A stretch of 64,000 nucleotides of DNA from Fusicatenibacter saccharivorans (GCF_027667425.1 NZ_JAQEGR010000017.1:1-64000), one strand, 5' to 3'. Positions 51,712-60,304 are shown, counted from the first letter of the stretch. Numbers and translations: made by a program. Notes: a model not told the origin generated them from the sequence alone.

Positions 51712-51780
51712 AAAAAAATTCACTAGCTATTACAGATTATATTGAAGGTGAATGCTAATATAATCTCTAATAGCTAGTGA
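51712..51780 (-). promoter_or_regulatory. Leader attenuator-like hairpin of csp
   Basis: In the transcript, TCACTAGCTATTA and AGATTATATT (51780-51757) pair with AATATAATCT and TAATAGCTAGTGA (51743-51720), 23 bp with one mismatch. ATTTTTTT follows directly, as in an intrinsic terminator. Further on, AGTTCACT at about 51691-51698 can pair with AGTGAA of the same arm, an alternative fold. Confidence 0.75.
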
Positions 51781-51817
51781 CCACGTATTACATCTCAACA
51801 TCTTCTCGATTGAGACT

Positions 51818-51846
51818 ATTATAATCTTGCAAATCAAAAAAGTCAA
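51818..51846 (-). promoter_or_regulatory. Promoter of csp
   Basis: On the minus strand TTGACT (51846-51841) and TATAAT (51823-51818) with 17-nt spacing, about 190 nt before the start codon. Confidence 0.82.
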
Positions 51847-51944
51847 GAAAAAACTCTTTATTTCAGGAAAGATTTCGTGTATTATAAAAAGGAATAAATG
51901 GTCGGACGACGGCCAGAAGAAAAGAAAGGATCAGAGAACGTAAG

Positions 51945-53225
51945 ATGAGTATCTTAATCAAAAATGGACAGGTCATCGACCCGGCCACCCAAAAAGACGA
52001 AATCAGTGATGTTCTGATCGAAAACGGTGTTATTACACGGGTTGAAAAAGGAATCCGCGTAAAAGATGCGCAGGTAATAGATGCAAAAGGCTGCTATGTA
52101 ATGCCTGGCATCATCGATATGCATGTACATCTCCGCGACCCGGGGCAGACATATAAAGAAGATATTGAAAGCGGTTCGAAAGCAGCAGCAAAAGGAGGCG
52201 TGACAACGCTGGTAGCGATGCCGAATACAAAACCGGTCATCGACAGCCCGGACCGAGTCAACTATGTAACGATCAAAGCAGACCGTTTTTCTCCGATTAA
52301 TGTACTGCAGGCAGGCGCCATCACAGTAGGACAGAAGGGTGAAGAGCTCGCCGATATCGAAGGCATGGTAAAAGCCGGCATCCCGGCGATCAGCGAGGAC
52401 GGAAAATCCGTTATGAACGCGCTGCTCTACAAAGAGGCCATGGAGATTGCCGCAGAGAAAAACATTCCGGTGCTGGCTCACTGCGAGGACAAGAACCTCG
52501 TAAACGGCGGCTGCATGAATGAGGATGCAAACTCGAGAGAGTGGCATCTGCCGGGCATCACAAACTCCGTAGAGAACACGATTGTTGCAAGAGATATCGT
52601 ACTTGCCGCAGAGACAGGTGCACACCTGCATCTGTGCCACTGCTCGACCAAAGAGAGCGTGGATATGGTGCGTGAGGCGAGAAAGGCCGGCGTTTCGATT
52701 TCCGCCGAGGTCTGCCCGCATCACTTTACCCTCTGCAGCGACGACATCGTAAAGGGCGACACCAACTACAAGATGAATCCGCCGCTCCGTACGAAAGAGG
52801 ATCTCGAGGCACTGCGCCAGGGTCTGAAAGACGATGTCTTCGATGTCATCAGCACCGATCATGCACCGCATGCGCTGACCGAGAAACAGGAGTCCTTCAA
52901 GAAAGCTCCGTTCGGCATCGTCGGACTGGAGACGAGCGTGGCTCTTACCATCACCGAACTTGTGGATACCGAGGTCATCACCCCAATGCAGATGGCGGAG
53001 AAGATGAGCTACAATCCGGCAAAAATCCTGCACCTGGACAAGAAAGGTTCTCTTGCACCTGGCATGGACGCCGATGTGGTTGTCATCGATCCGGAAGCAG
53101 AGTATGTGATCGATCCGAAGGAGTTTGTTTCCAAGGGCAAAAACACTCCGTTCGGCGGCAAGAAAGTCAAAGGAAAAGTTATGGCTACCGTATGCGGCGG
53201 CAAGATTGTATACGAAGCTGAGTAA
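51945..53225 (+). CDS. pyrC: Dihydroorotase
   Basis: A 426-residue class I dihydroorotase of de novo pyrimidine synthesis. Zinc ligands lie in 'PGIIDMHVHLRDPGQTYKED', with His in 'VLAHCEDKNL' and 'HLCHCSTKESV', and Asp in 'ISTDHAPHALTEKQ'. The C-terminal 'GSLAPGMDADVVVIDPEA' is the amidohydrolase tail. It is the first gene of a pyrC-pyrF-pyrK-pyrD run. No PyrR attenuator fold is seen in the short leader. Confidence 0.95.
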   Translation: MSILIKNGQVIDPATQKDEISDVLIENGVITRVEKGIRVKDAQVIDAKGCYVMPGIIDMHVHLRDPGQTYKEDIESGSKAAAKGGVTTLVAMPNTKPVIDSPDRVNYVTIKADRFSPINVLQAGAITVGQKGEELADIEGMVKAGIPAISEDGKSVMNALLYKEAMEIAAEKNIPVLAHCEDKNLVNGGCMNEDANSREWHLPGITNSVENTIVARDIVLAAETGAHLHLCHCSTKESVDMVREARKAGVSISAEVCPHHFTLCSDDIVKGDTNYKMNPPLRTKEDLEALRQGLKDDVFDVISTDHAPHALTEKQESFKKAPFGIVGLETSVALTITELVDTEVITPMQMAEKMSYNPAKILHLDKKGSLAPGMDADVVVIDPEAEYVIDPKEFVSKGKNTPFGGKKVKGKVMATVCGGKIVYEAE

Positions 53226-53262
53226 TTTCTATAAGAAAAGAAAGAAGAGGGAGAGTAAGCAG

Positions 53263-54192
53263 ATGATTAACAAACTGATTGCAAACATTAAAAAAACAAA
53301 TGCACCGATCGTCGTAGGTCTGGACCCGATGCTGAACTATGTGCCGGAGCACGTACAGAAAAAGGCATTTGCCGAGTACGGCGAGACACTTGAAGGAGCT
53401 GCAGAGGCCGTTTGGCAGTTCAATAAAGCGATTGTCGACGCAACATACGATCTGATTCCGGCTGTAAAACCGCAGGTTGCCATGTATGAGCAGTTCGGCG
53501 TTCCGGGAATGGCAGCGTATGAGAAGACCGTTTCCTACTGCCAGGAAAAGGGTCTCGTTGTCATCGGCGATATCAAACGAGGCGATATCGGTTCTACTTC
53601 TGAGGCGTATGCAGTCGGCCACCTCGGCCACGTGCAAGTGGGAAGCAAATCCTACGCCGGATTCCATGAGGATTTTGCAACTGTCAATCCGTATCTTGGA
53701 TCTGACGGCGTAAAACCGTTCATCAAGGTCTGCAAAGAGGAGAAAAAAGGTATCTTTGTTCTGGTAAAAACCTCGAACCCGTCCAGCGGCGAGTTCCAGG
53801 ACCGCATCATCGACGGACGTCCGCTGTATGAGTGGGTCGGCGAGCAGGTTGCCGCGTGGGGCGAGGAGCACATGGGCGATGATTACAGCTATGTGGGAGC
53901 TGTTGTCGGCGCTACGTACCCGGAGATGGGCAAGGTGCTGCGTAAGGTAATGCCGAAATCCTACATCCTGGTACCGGGCTACGGTGCACAGGGCGGAAAA
54001 GGAAAAGACCTCGTTCACTTCTTCAATGAGGACGGACTGGGTGCAATCGTAAACTCTTCGAGAGGTATTATCGCTGCTTACAAACAGGAAAAATATGCCG
54101 AGTTTGGCACTGAGAACTTTGCGGATGCTTCGAGAGCAGCTGTAAAGGATATGGTTGAGGATATCAGCGGGGCGCTTGCTGCTGCAAAATAA
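53263..54192 (+). CDS. pyrF: Orotidine 5'-phosphate decarboxylase (group 2)
   Basis: A 309-residue OMP decarboxylase making UMP. 'PIVVGLDPMLNYVP' opens the barrel and the catalytic Lys/Asp cluster is in 'VVIGDIKRGDIGSTSEAYA'. 'LVPGYGAQGGKGKD' and 'VNSSRGIIAAY' bind the phosphate. The length (about 300 rather than 240) is that of the longer group-2 enzymes. ATG 53263 follows AGAGGGAGAGTAAGC. The gap to pyrK holds a structured hairpin. Confidence 0.94.
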   Translation: MINKLIANIKKTNAPIVVGLDPMLNYVPEHVQKKAFAEYGETLEGAAEAVWQFNKAIVDATYDLIPAVKPQVAMYEQFGVPGMAAYEKTVSYCQEKGLVVIGDIKRGDIGSTSEAYAVGHLGHVQVGSKSYAGFHEDFATVNPYLGSDGVKPFIKVCKEEKKGIFVLVKTSNPSSGEFQDRIIDGRPLYEWVGEQVAAWGEEHMGDDYSYVGAVVGATYPEMGKVLRKVMPKSYILVPGYGAQGGKGKDLVHFFNEDGLGAIVNSSRGIIAAYKQEKYAEFGTENFADASRAAVKDMVEDISGALAAAK

Positions 54193-54200
54193 GAATACAG

Positions 54201-54268
54201 GGTGAAAAGCTCAGAAGGTCTGCCGGGTAGACGTTATGTCCGCCGGAGGATATTTTGGGCTTTTCGCC
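54201..54268 (+). promoter_or_regulatory. Hairpin between pyrF and pyrK
   Basis: GGTGAAAAGCTC (54201-54212) pairs with GGGCTTTTCGCC (54257-54268), a 12-bp stem with inner GCCGG pairing. No T run follows. It may set mRNA stability or relative expression. Confidence 0.6.
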
Positions 54269-54299
54269 GATTCAAGAAAATAAAAGGAGTGTTCAGCTT

Positions 54300-55070
54300 A
54301 TGAAAATCAAGGAATGCTGTACTGTGGAAAGTCAGGAGTGCATTGCAAAAGGAATTTACAGCATGTGGATTTCCACGAAAGTGATTGCGAAAGAGGCGAA
54401 GGCCGGCCAGTTTATTTCTCTGTTTTCGAAGGACGGCAGCCGTCTTCTGCCGCGTCCGATTTCTCTTTGTGAGATCGACCGAGAGGGAGGAAGACTTCGG
54501 ATTGTCTACCGTGTGGCAGGTGCAGGAACGGAGGAGTTTTCGCATCTGAAAGCGGGGGATGAGGTTGATATTTTAGGACCGCTTGGAAATGGATTCCCGA
54601 TCGAGGAAGGTAAGGGAAAACGTGTGATGCTGATGGGCGGCGGTATCGGTGTTCCGCCGATGCTGCAGACGGCGAAGGATCTTGGAACGGACACGATCAT
54701 CTGCTGTGGTTACCGCGATGAGTTGTTCTTAAATGAGGAGTTTGCTGCGGCAGGCGATCTTCATATTGCAACGGAGGACGGAAGTGCCGGTGTGAAGGGC
54801 AATGTGATGGATGCGGTGCGCGAGGATCATCTGGAAGCAGATGTAATTTTTGCCTGCGGTCCGGCTCCGATGCTGCGTGCGATTAAGGCGTACGGTCTGG
54901 AAAAGGGAATTCCATGCTGGATTTCGATGGAAGAGAAGATGGCGTGCGGCGTTGGCGCATGTCTTGCGTGTGTCTGCCAGTCGACTGAGGTGGATGGTCA
55001 TTCACATGTGCACAACAAGCGGATCTGCAAGGACGGACCGGTCTTTTTAAGTACGGAAATTGAGCTGTAA
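54300..55070 (+). CDS. pyrK: Dihydroorotate dehydrogenase electron-transfer subunit
   Basis: A 256-residue flavoprotein passing electrons from PyrD to NAD+. 'LLPRPISLCEID' binds FAD, and 'VMLMGGGIGVPPMLQTAKDL' is the NAD-binding loop. The [2Fe-2S] cluster motif is 'ACGVGACLACVC' with a fourth Cys in 'NKRICKDGPVF'. ATG 54300 has AAAAGGAGTG upstream. It overlaps no neighbour and pyrD follows 24 nt later. Confidence 0.94.
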   Translation: MKIKECCTVESQECIAKGIYSMWISTKVIAKEAKAGQFISLFSKDGSRLLPRPISLCEIDREGGRLRIVYRVAGAGTEEFSHLKAGDEVDILGPLGNGFPIEEGKGKRVMLMGGGIGVPPMLQTAKDLGTDTIICCGYRDELFLNEEFAAAGDLHIATEDGSAGVKGNVMDAVREDHLEADVIFACGPAPMLRAIKAYGLEKGIPCWISMEEKMACGVGACLACVCQSTEVDGHSHVHNKRICKDGPVFLSTEIEL

Positions 55071-55094
55071 GTGACGCGAGGAGGAGAAAAAGCG

Positions 55095-55997
55095 ATGAAG
55101 ACAAGTGTGAATCTGGCGGGTGTGGAACTGAAGAATCCGGTTATGACGGCATCTGGTACGTTTGGCTCCGGCGCGGAGTACAGTGAGTTTGTGGATTTGA
55201 AGGAGCTTGGCGCGGTTGTGACGAAGGGTGTTGCGAATGTGCCGTGGCCGGGGAATCCGACGCCGCGTATTGCGGAGGTTTACGGCGGAATGCTGAATGC
55301 GATCGGACTGCAGAATCCTGGTATTGATGTGTTCTGTGAGAGGGATATTCCGTTTTTGAAACAGTTTGACACGAAGATTGTGGTGAATGTGTGTGGACGG
55401 ACGACGGAGGATTACTGTGAGGTTGTGGAGCGATTGACTTCGGAGCCGGTGGATCTGCTGGAGATTAATATTTCGTGCCCGAATGTGAAGGAGGGCGGTA
55501 TTGCGTTTGGACAGGATCCGAAGGCGGTGGAGGCGATCACCAGAGAAGTTAAAAAATATGCGAAGCAGCCGATTATTATGAAATTGAGCCCGAATGTGAC
55601 GGATATTACGGAGATGGCGCGGGCTGCGGAAGCCGGCGGGGCGGATGTGCTGTCGCTGATCAATACGCTTACTGGGATGAAGATTGATATTGAACGGCAG
55701 AAGTTTGCGATTGCGAATAAGACTGGCGGTATGTCGGGGCCGGCGGTGAAGCCGATTGCGGTGCGGATGGTGTATCAGGTGGCGCAGGCAGTGAAAGTGC
55801 CGATTATTGGTATGGGCGGTATTGCGTCGGCGGAGGATGCGCTGGAGTTTATTCTGGCGGGGGCTACGGCGGTTTCGATTGGGACGGCGAATTTCTTTAA
55901 TCCGTATGCGACTGTTGAAACGGTTCGCGGTATCGAAGAGTATATGAGAAGGCATAAGGTTGACGATATTAATTCGCTGATCGGGGCGGTGAGATAA
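55095..55997 (+). CDS. pyrD: Dihydroorotate dehydrogenase, class 1B catalytic subunit
   Basis: A 300-residue FMN enzyme. 'LKNPVMTASGTFGSG' and the catalytic Cys in 'EINISCPNVKEGG' mark class 1B, which pairs with PyrK. 'IIGMGGIASAEDALEFILAG' binds the FMN phosphate. ATG 55095 follows GAGGAGAAAAAGCG. From about here the codon choice turns toward NNG and NNT ends compared with pyrC and pyrF, a trend that becomes extreme in the next gene. Confidence 0.94.
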   Translation: MKTSVNLAGVELKNPVMTASGTFGSGAEYSEFVDLKELGAVVTKGVANVPWPGNPTPRIAEVYGGMLNAIGLQNPGIDVFCERDIPFLKQFDTKIVVNVCGRTTEDYCEVVERLTSEPVDLLEINISCPNVKEGGIAFGQDPKAVEAITREVKKYAKQPIIMKLSPNVTDITEMARAAEAGGADVLSLINTLTGMKIDIERQKFAIANKTGGMSGPAVKPIAVRMVYQVAQAVKVPIIGMGGIASAEDALEFILAGATAVSIGTANFFNPYATVETVRGIEEYMRRHKVDDINSLIGAVR

Positions 55998-56020
55998 GAC
56001 GGACGGCCTCGAGCGGCTTC

Positions 56021-56119
56021 GCATCTGCGGTGCGGCGGGCGAGAAAAAGAGGGCGGAACTGTGGCTCAGAATGGGCACAGTTCCGCCCTCTTTTTCTATG
56101 CCCGCCACACCGCAGGCGC
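56021..56119. terminator. Very long hairpin after pyrD
   Basis: The 5' arm (56021-56063) pairs with the 3' arm (56076-56119) around a 12-nt loop. The inner block AGAAAAAGAGGGCGGAACTG is almost continuous with its complement, and GCGGTG/CACCGC with GGCGGGC/GCCCGCC extend it. The inner part alone, with CTCTTTTTCT, is a good terminator. The outer GC part makes it about twice the usual length. Confidence 0.8.
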
Positions 56120-56167
56120 AAATTCCAGTGAGATCTGGTTGTGTGGAGCTGAAACGAAGTAGGTCTG

Positions 56168-56186
56168 GATCCGCCGGGGGCGGATC
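56168..56186. repeat. Small inverted repeat before the NlpC/P60 gene
   Basis: GATCCGCC and GGCGGATC face each other around GGG, about 58 nt before the start codon. Confidence 0.5.
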
Positions 56187-56244
56187 GGCGTGAGAGTGTT
56201 GTGGTGGGTGCATAGTATATAGAAAATGGAAGGTGGTATGTGAG

Positions 56245-57186
56245 ATGAAGTATGGGATCATTAAAGTGAAGCGGGCGTTTTTGTATGAGGAGAATGGGGT
56301 GGATGTGGTGGATGAGGTGTTTTTTGGATGGAGCGTGATGTGGGAAGATGAGGGGGAGTGGATTGAGGTTTGGACGCATTATGGGTATCGGGGGTGGATG
56401 GAGAGGAATTTGATTGAAGAGAAAAGCCGGGAGTGGATGGAGGAGAGGGAAAAGGCAGGGAATACGTATGTGGTGACACGCGGGTTTGCGGATGTGATGA
56501 GGGGAGCGCGGGTGCAGTCGCGGATGTTGGAGACGCTGGGACGGGGGTGTTTTGTGGAGAAAATGGAGGAGACGGAGAATGGGTATTGCAGGGTGAAACT
56601 GGCGAATGGGATCAGTGGGTTTGTGCCGGAGGTGGCATTAAGAAAAAGACTGGATTCGGATCGGTTTTTGTGGGGAAAATCGGAAGAGAGGTTTTTTGTG
56701 GAGCAGGGGATTCCGGAGGGGTGGTCGGAAGAGAAGTTTCGGAGGAAGGTTGTGGAGTGTGCGAAGGGGTATCTTGGATGCCAGTACCGGTGGGGCGGGA
56801 AGGCGGCGGATGGGATTGACTGTTCGGGTGTGGTGTTTATGGTGTATTTGATGAATGGGGTTTTGATTTGGCGGGATGCGGATATCAGGGAAGGGTATCC
56901 GATGAAAGCGATCTGGAGAGAAGGGGAGGAGATGTGTCTGGTGGAGGAACGGGCGAAGGCCGGGGATCTGCTGTTCTGGAGGGGGCATGTGGGGATGTAT
57001 CTGGGGGACGGCAGGTATCTGCACTGTACGGGGCATGAGAGGGTGTTTGGGTGCAGGGTGAATAGTCTGCGGAGAGGGGATGAGGATTTTCGGGAGGATC
57101 TGGCGGAGGCGTTGAAAGTGGTTGGGAGTGTTTTTCGTGAAATATCTGGAAGCGGAAAGCTGGAGGAAAAGAGCGATGTACCGTGA
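56245..57186 (+). CDS. NlpC/P60 cell-wall peptidase with SH3-like domains
   Basis: A 313-residue protein. Two SH3-type parts (about 1-60 and 70-135) precede an NlpC/P60 domain (about 160-290). The catalytic Cys is in 'ADGIDCSGVVFMVYL', the His in 'WRGHVGMYLGDGRYLHC'. No signal peptide is visible, as in cytosolic YkfC-type gamma-D-glutamyl-diamino-acid peptidases that recycle wall peptides; a secreted form cannot be ruled out. Codon use is unusual: Gly is mostly GGG, with many TTG and ATT. ATG 56245 has GGAAGGTGG upstream. Confidence 0.82.
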   Translation: MKYGIIKVKRAFLYEENGVDVVDEVFFGWSVMWEDEGEWIEVWTHYGYRGWMERNLIEEKSREWMEEREKAGNTYVVTRGFADVMRGARVQSRMLETLGRGCFVEKMEETENGYCRVKLANGISGFVPEVALRKRLDSDRFLWGKSEERFFVEQGIPEGWSEEKFRRKVVECAKGYLGCQYRWGGKAADGIDCSGVVFMVYLMNGVLIWRDADIREGYPMKAIWREGEEMCLVEERAKAGDLLFWRGHVGMYLGDGRYLHCTGHERVFGCRVNSLRRGDEDFREDLAEALKVVGSVFREISGSGKLEEKSDVP

Positions 57187-57259
57187 AAAACAGGCATTGC
57201 GGGCGGCACGGGAGTAAATAAGACATATATAATTGACATCAGGAAATATCATTTTTGTA

Positions 57260-57289
57260 TTGGAAATCCCTGAAAAAGTTTGTTATAAT
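57260..57289 (+). promoter_or_regulatory. Promoter of the alcohol dehydrogenase gene
   Basis: TTGGAA 57260-57265 and TATAAT 57284-57289 with 18-nt spacing. A leader of about 120 nt follows. Confidence 0.5.
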
Positions 57290-57414
57290 AATAACAAAGT
57301 CGAAAACAAAAGACAAAAGGCGGCTCAAACAGAGAGTAGGAAAAACAGAAATTCTGCTGATCTGATCTGCCGGAGCTGTCCATCAGAAGCAAAACAAGAA
57401 AGGGGTTCTGAACA

Positions 57415-58632
57415 ATGGCAAGATTTACATTACCAAGAGATTTATACCACGGAAAGGGTGCTTTAGAGGCACTGAAAACATTCGAAGGAAAACGTGCAAT
57501 CGTCTGTGTAGGCGGCGGCTCCATGAAACGTTTCGGTTTCCTGGATCGCGCAGTAGACTACCTGAAAGAAGCCGGCATGGAAGTACAGCTTTTTGAGGGA
57601 ATCGAGTCTGACCCGTCAGTCGAGACTGTTATGCGCGGAGCAAAAGCGATGGAAGAGTTCCAGCCGGACTGGATCGTAGCAATGGGCGGCGGATCTCCGA
57701 TCGACGCAGCAAAAGCAATGTGGATCAAATACGAGTATCCAGACATCACCTTCGAAGAAATGTGCAAGGTATTCGGAATGCCGAAACTCCGCAGAAAAGC
57801 TCATTTCTGTGCAATTTCTTCTACATCCGGAACAGCAACCGAGGTAACCGCGTTCGCAGTTATCACAGACTATGAAAAAGGTATCAAATACCCGCTGGCA
57901 GACTTCGAAATCACGCCGGACGTTGCAATCGTAGATCCGGATCTGGCAGAGACGATGCCGCAAAAGTTAGTTGCTCACACCGGTATGGACGCTATGACCC
58001 ATGCAATCGAGGCATACGTTTCCACCGCGAACTGTGACTTCACCGATCCGCTGGCACTGTATGCAATCAAGATGATTCAGGCAGACCTGGTAGATTCCTA
58101 CAACGGAGATATGGCAAAACGTGACAGCATGCACAACGCACAGTGCCTCGCTGGTATGGCATTCTCCAATGCACTTCTTGGCATTGTTCACTCCATGGCA
58201 CATAAAACAGGCGCAGCATTCGCTGATTACGGCGCTCACCTGATCCACGGCGCAGCAAACGCTATGTACCTGCCGAAGGTTATCGCGTTCAACGCAAAAG
58301 ACGAGACTGCAGCAAAACGTTATGCAGTGATCGCTGACGAGATGAAACTTGGCGGCGAGACAACGGAAGAGAAAGTAAAACTCCTCATTGACTATCTGCG
58401 CGGCATGAACGACAAACTGAACATTCCGCACTGCATCAAGAACTACGGAAAAGACAGCTATCCAACCGAGCAGGGCTTCGTTCCGGAAGACGTATTCCTG
58501 GAGAGACTGCACGACATCGCTGTAAATGCCATCGCCGATGCCTGCACCGGATCCAACCCGAGACAGCCATCTGTTGAAGAGATGGAAAAACTGCTGAAAT
58601 GCTGCTACTATGATACAGAAGTAGATTTCTAA
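57415..58632 (+). CDS. Iron-containing alcohol dehydrogenase
   Basis: A 405-residue Fe-ADH. 'VAMGGGSPIDAAKAM' is the NAD-binding loop. Metal ligands lie in 'AHTGMDAMTHAIEAYVS' and 'GIVHSMAHKTGAAF', with a final His in 'GAHLIHGAANAMYLP'. It is close to clostridial butanol/ethanol dehydrogenases and the C-terminal part of AdhE. Codons are strongly biased to those of highly expressed genes (GGC, AAA, GAC), so it is probably a main fermentative enzyme. Monocistronic, with its own terminator. Confidence 0.92.
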   Translation: MARFTLPRDLYHGKGALEALKTFEGKRAIVCVGGGSMKRFGFLDRAVDYLKEAGMEVQLFEGIESDPSVETVMRGAKAMEEFQPDWIVAMGGGSPIDAAKAMWIKYEYPDITFEEMCKVFGMPKLRRKAHFCAISSTSGTATEVTAFAVITDYEKGIKYPLADFEITPDVAIVDPDLAETMPQKLVAHTGMDAMTHAIEAYVSTANCDFTDPLALYAIKMIQADLVDSYNGDMAKRDSMHNAQCLAGMAFSNALLGIVHSMAHKTGAAFADYGAHLIHGAANAMYLPKVIAFNAKDETAAKRYAVIADEMKLGGETTEEKVKLLIDYLRGMNDKLNIPHCIKNYGKDSYPTEQGFVPEDVFLERLHDIAVNAIADACTGSNPRQPSVEEMEKLLKCCYYDTEVDF

Positions 58633-58646
58633 AAAGAAAACATATC

Positions 58647-58681
58647 AAAATCCCTCCGTTCTCTGGGCGGAGGGATTTTTT
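58647..58681 (+). terminator. Terminator after the alcohol dehydrogenase gene
   Basis: ATCCCTCCGTTC pairs with GGCGGAGGGAT, then TTTTTT. Confidence 0.88.
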
Positions 58682-58849
58682 GCGTCAGAGAATGAAATTT
58701 ATTTGTGTGGATTTTATGTTTTTTATGCGAAATCCTGTGTCTGGACTGGAAAAACAGAGGCATTTATGGTAGTATAGAACAGAATAGAAGTAAAAACGGG
58801 CGGCATGCGAGAACCGATGCCTTCCCCTGAAAATATGGAGGAAAATAAG

Positions 58850-59527
58850 ATGGAACAGTATAAGAAAGAGTTCATTGAATTCATGGTCGAGAGCCAGGTA
58901 TTAAAATTTGGAGAGTTCACCCTGAAAAGCGGAAGAAAATCCCCGTTCTTTATGAATGCAGGCGCTTACGTAACCGGCAGTCAGTTAAAACGTCTCGGCG
59001 AGTATTACGCAAAAGCAATCCATGACAACTACGGGCTGGATTTTGACGTTCTGTTCGGACCGGCATACAAAGGAATTCCGCTCAGTGTTGTAACAGCAAT
59101 TGCGATTCATGATCTCTACGGTGTAGAAGTACGCTACTGCTCCAACCGGAAGGAAGCCAAAGACCACGGTGGAGATGCAGGACTGCTGCTTGGAAGCAAG
59201 ATCAAAGACGGTGACCGCGTTGTCATTATTGAGGATGTAACCACTTCCGGAAAATCCATCGAGGAGACCTTCCCGATCATCCAGGCACAGGGCAATGTGG
59301 AGATCAAAGGACTGATGGTATCCTTAAACCGCATGGAGCGCGGAAAAGGCGATAAGAGCGCACTCGAGGAAATCCAGGAAACCTATGGCTTCCCGGCAAA
59401 TGCCATTGTAACCATGGAGGACGTTATCACGTATCTGTACAACCGTCCATGCCAGGGCAAAATTCAGATCGATGACAAGATGAAGGCTGCCATTGATGCA
59501 TATTATGAGGAGTACGGCGTGAAATAA
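58850..59527 (+). CDS. pyrE: Orotate phosphoribosyltransferase
   Basis: A 225-residue PRTase joining orotate to PRPP. 'LKSGRKSPFFMNAG' is the early substrate loop, 'FGPAYKGIPL' the mid loop, and 'RVVIIEDVTTSGKSIEE' the PRPP-binding motif. ATG 58850 has GGAGGAAAATAAG upstream. It is separated from the pyrCFKD genes by the NlpC/P60 and alcohol dehydrogenase genes, so the pathway is split in two transcripts. pyrB and carAB are not in the window. Confidence 0.95.
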   Translation: MEQYKKEFIEFMVESQVLKFGEFTLKSGRKSPFFMNAGAYVTGSQLKRLGEYYAKAIHDNYGLDFDVLFGPAYKGIPLSVVTAIAIHDLYGVEVRYCSNRKEAKDHGGDAGLLLGSKIKDGDRVVIIEDVTTSGKSIEETFPIIQAQGNVEIKGLMVSLNRMERGKGDKSALEEIQETYGFPANAIVTMEDVITYLYNRPCQGKIQIDDKMKAAIDAYYEEYGVK

Positions 59528-59560
59528 GATGCGGTACACCGGGAAAGGGAGTTTTGCGCT

Positions 59561-59713
59561 ATGAATGAAAAGATTTATAAAACCATGGGACGTGTCGGCG
59601 GCGGAAATATCGCTATGGGCGCCGTACTGGTTGTTGTTGGCGTGGCAACCGGTGTTCTGATGATCGTAAGCGGGGCAGGCCTGCTGAAACGACGCGGGGA
59701 AATCATGTTCTAA
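59561..59713 (+). CDS. 50-residue membrane protein, unknown
   Basis: A short frame with a strong site: GGGAAAGGGAG about 9 nt before ATG 59561. It encodes a polar start (MNEKIYKTMGRVGGG), one hydrophobic helix (about residues 18-42, 'AVLVVVGVATGVLMIVSGAG'), then 'LLKRRGEIMF'. The Gly/Val-rich helix could pack with itself. It is 33 nt after pyrE and upstream of VanZ. I recognise no family, but the start signal and the helix support a real gene. Confidence 0.62.
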   Translation: MNEKIYKTMGRVGGGNIAMGAVLVVVGVATGVLMIVSGAGLLKRRGEIMF

Positions 59714-59827
59714 AAGCGCCTTTTAAAAAGAAAAAATGCCGGGATATTTCGGAAGCGCGTGCGCCGATGAGGTATGCCGGCGTTTCTGATAGCAGAGGGG
59801 AGAACAACGCAGAAAGGGGAAACGAAG

Positions 59828-60304
59828 ATGAAGCAGGAGACGAAAGCCAGAATCCGCGTTGTGGGACGGATTTTATTTCTGGTGTATCTTCTTGCGCTCG
59901 TTTATTTTCTGTTTTTTGCAGAAGAATACGGGAGAAGAAACTTTTTTGAACTGGATTACCGTTACAATCTGGTGCCGTTTCAGGAAATCAGACGGTTCTG
60001 GATTTACCGCGAAAAGGTGGGATTCCTTGCCGCATTTTTAAATCTGGCGGGCAATGTGATCGGTTTTCTGCCGTTCGGCTTTATCGTTCCGGTGATGCAC
60101 AAAAAAATGGAGAGTTTCTGGAAAGTATCGCTTCTTGGTTTTATGTTCAGCCTCTGCGTGGAGACGATTCAGCTCATCACGAAGGTGGGCTGCTTTGATG
60201 TAGATGATCTGATGCTGAATACGCTTGGAGCCATGATCGGCTGCGGCGCATTCCTGATCTGCAATAAATTCAGGAGATGGAAATATGGCGAGGAAGAAGT
60301 ATAA
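59828..60304 (+). CDS. VanZ family membrane protein
   Basis: A 158-residue VanZ-like protein with four to five membrane helices. 'RYNLVPFQEIRRFW', 'NLAGNVIGFLPFGFIVPVMH' and 'ETIQLITKVGCFDVDDLMLN' are the VanZ signatures. VanZ proteins give low-level teicoplanin resistance in Enterococcus; in other Firmicutes their role is unknown. ATG 59828 follows GAAAGGGG. It overlaps the next gene by 20 nt. Confidence 0.85.
   Translation: MKQETKARIRVVGRILFLVYLLALVYFLFFAEEYGRRNFFELDYRYNLVPFQEIRRFWIYREKVGFLAAFLNLAGNVIGFLPFGFIVPVMHKKMESFWKVSLLGFMFSLCVETIQLITKVGCFDVDDLMLNTLGAMIGCGAFLICNKFRRWKYGEEEV

Noticed and set aside
51854..51944. PyrR attenuator before pyrC
   Set aside because: No terminator/anti-terminator pair or PyrR-binding loop is seen in the short leader.
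55047..56261. 404-residue open frame on the minus strand over pyrD
   Set aside because: It is the shadow of a gene with few T/A-ending stops in antisense, rich in His/Arg/Asn and without a ribosome binding site or family.
56379..57252. Two long minus-strand frames over the NlpC/P60 gene
   Set aside because: They are Pro/Ser/His-rich antisense frames caused by the G-rich codons of the real gene.
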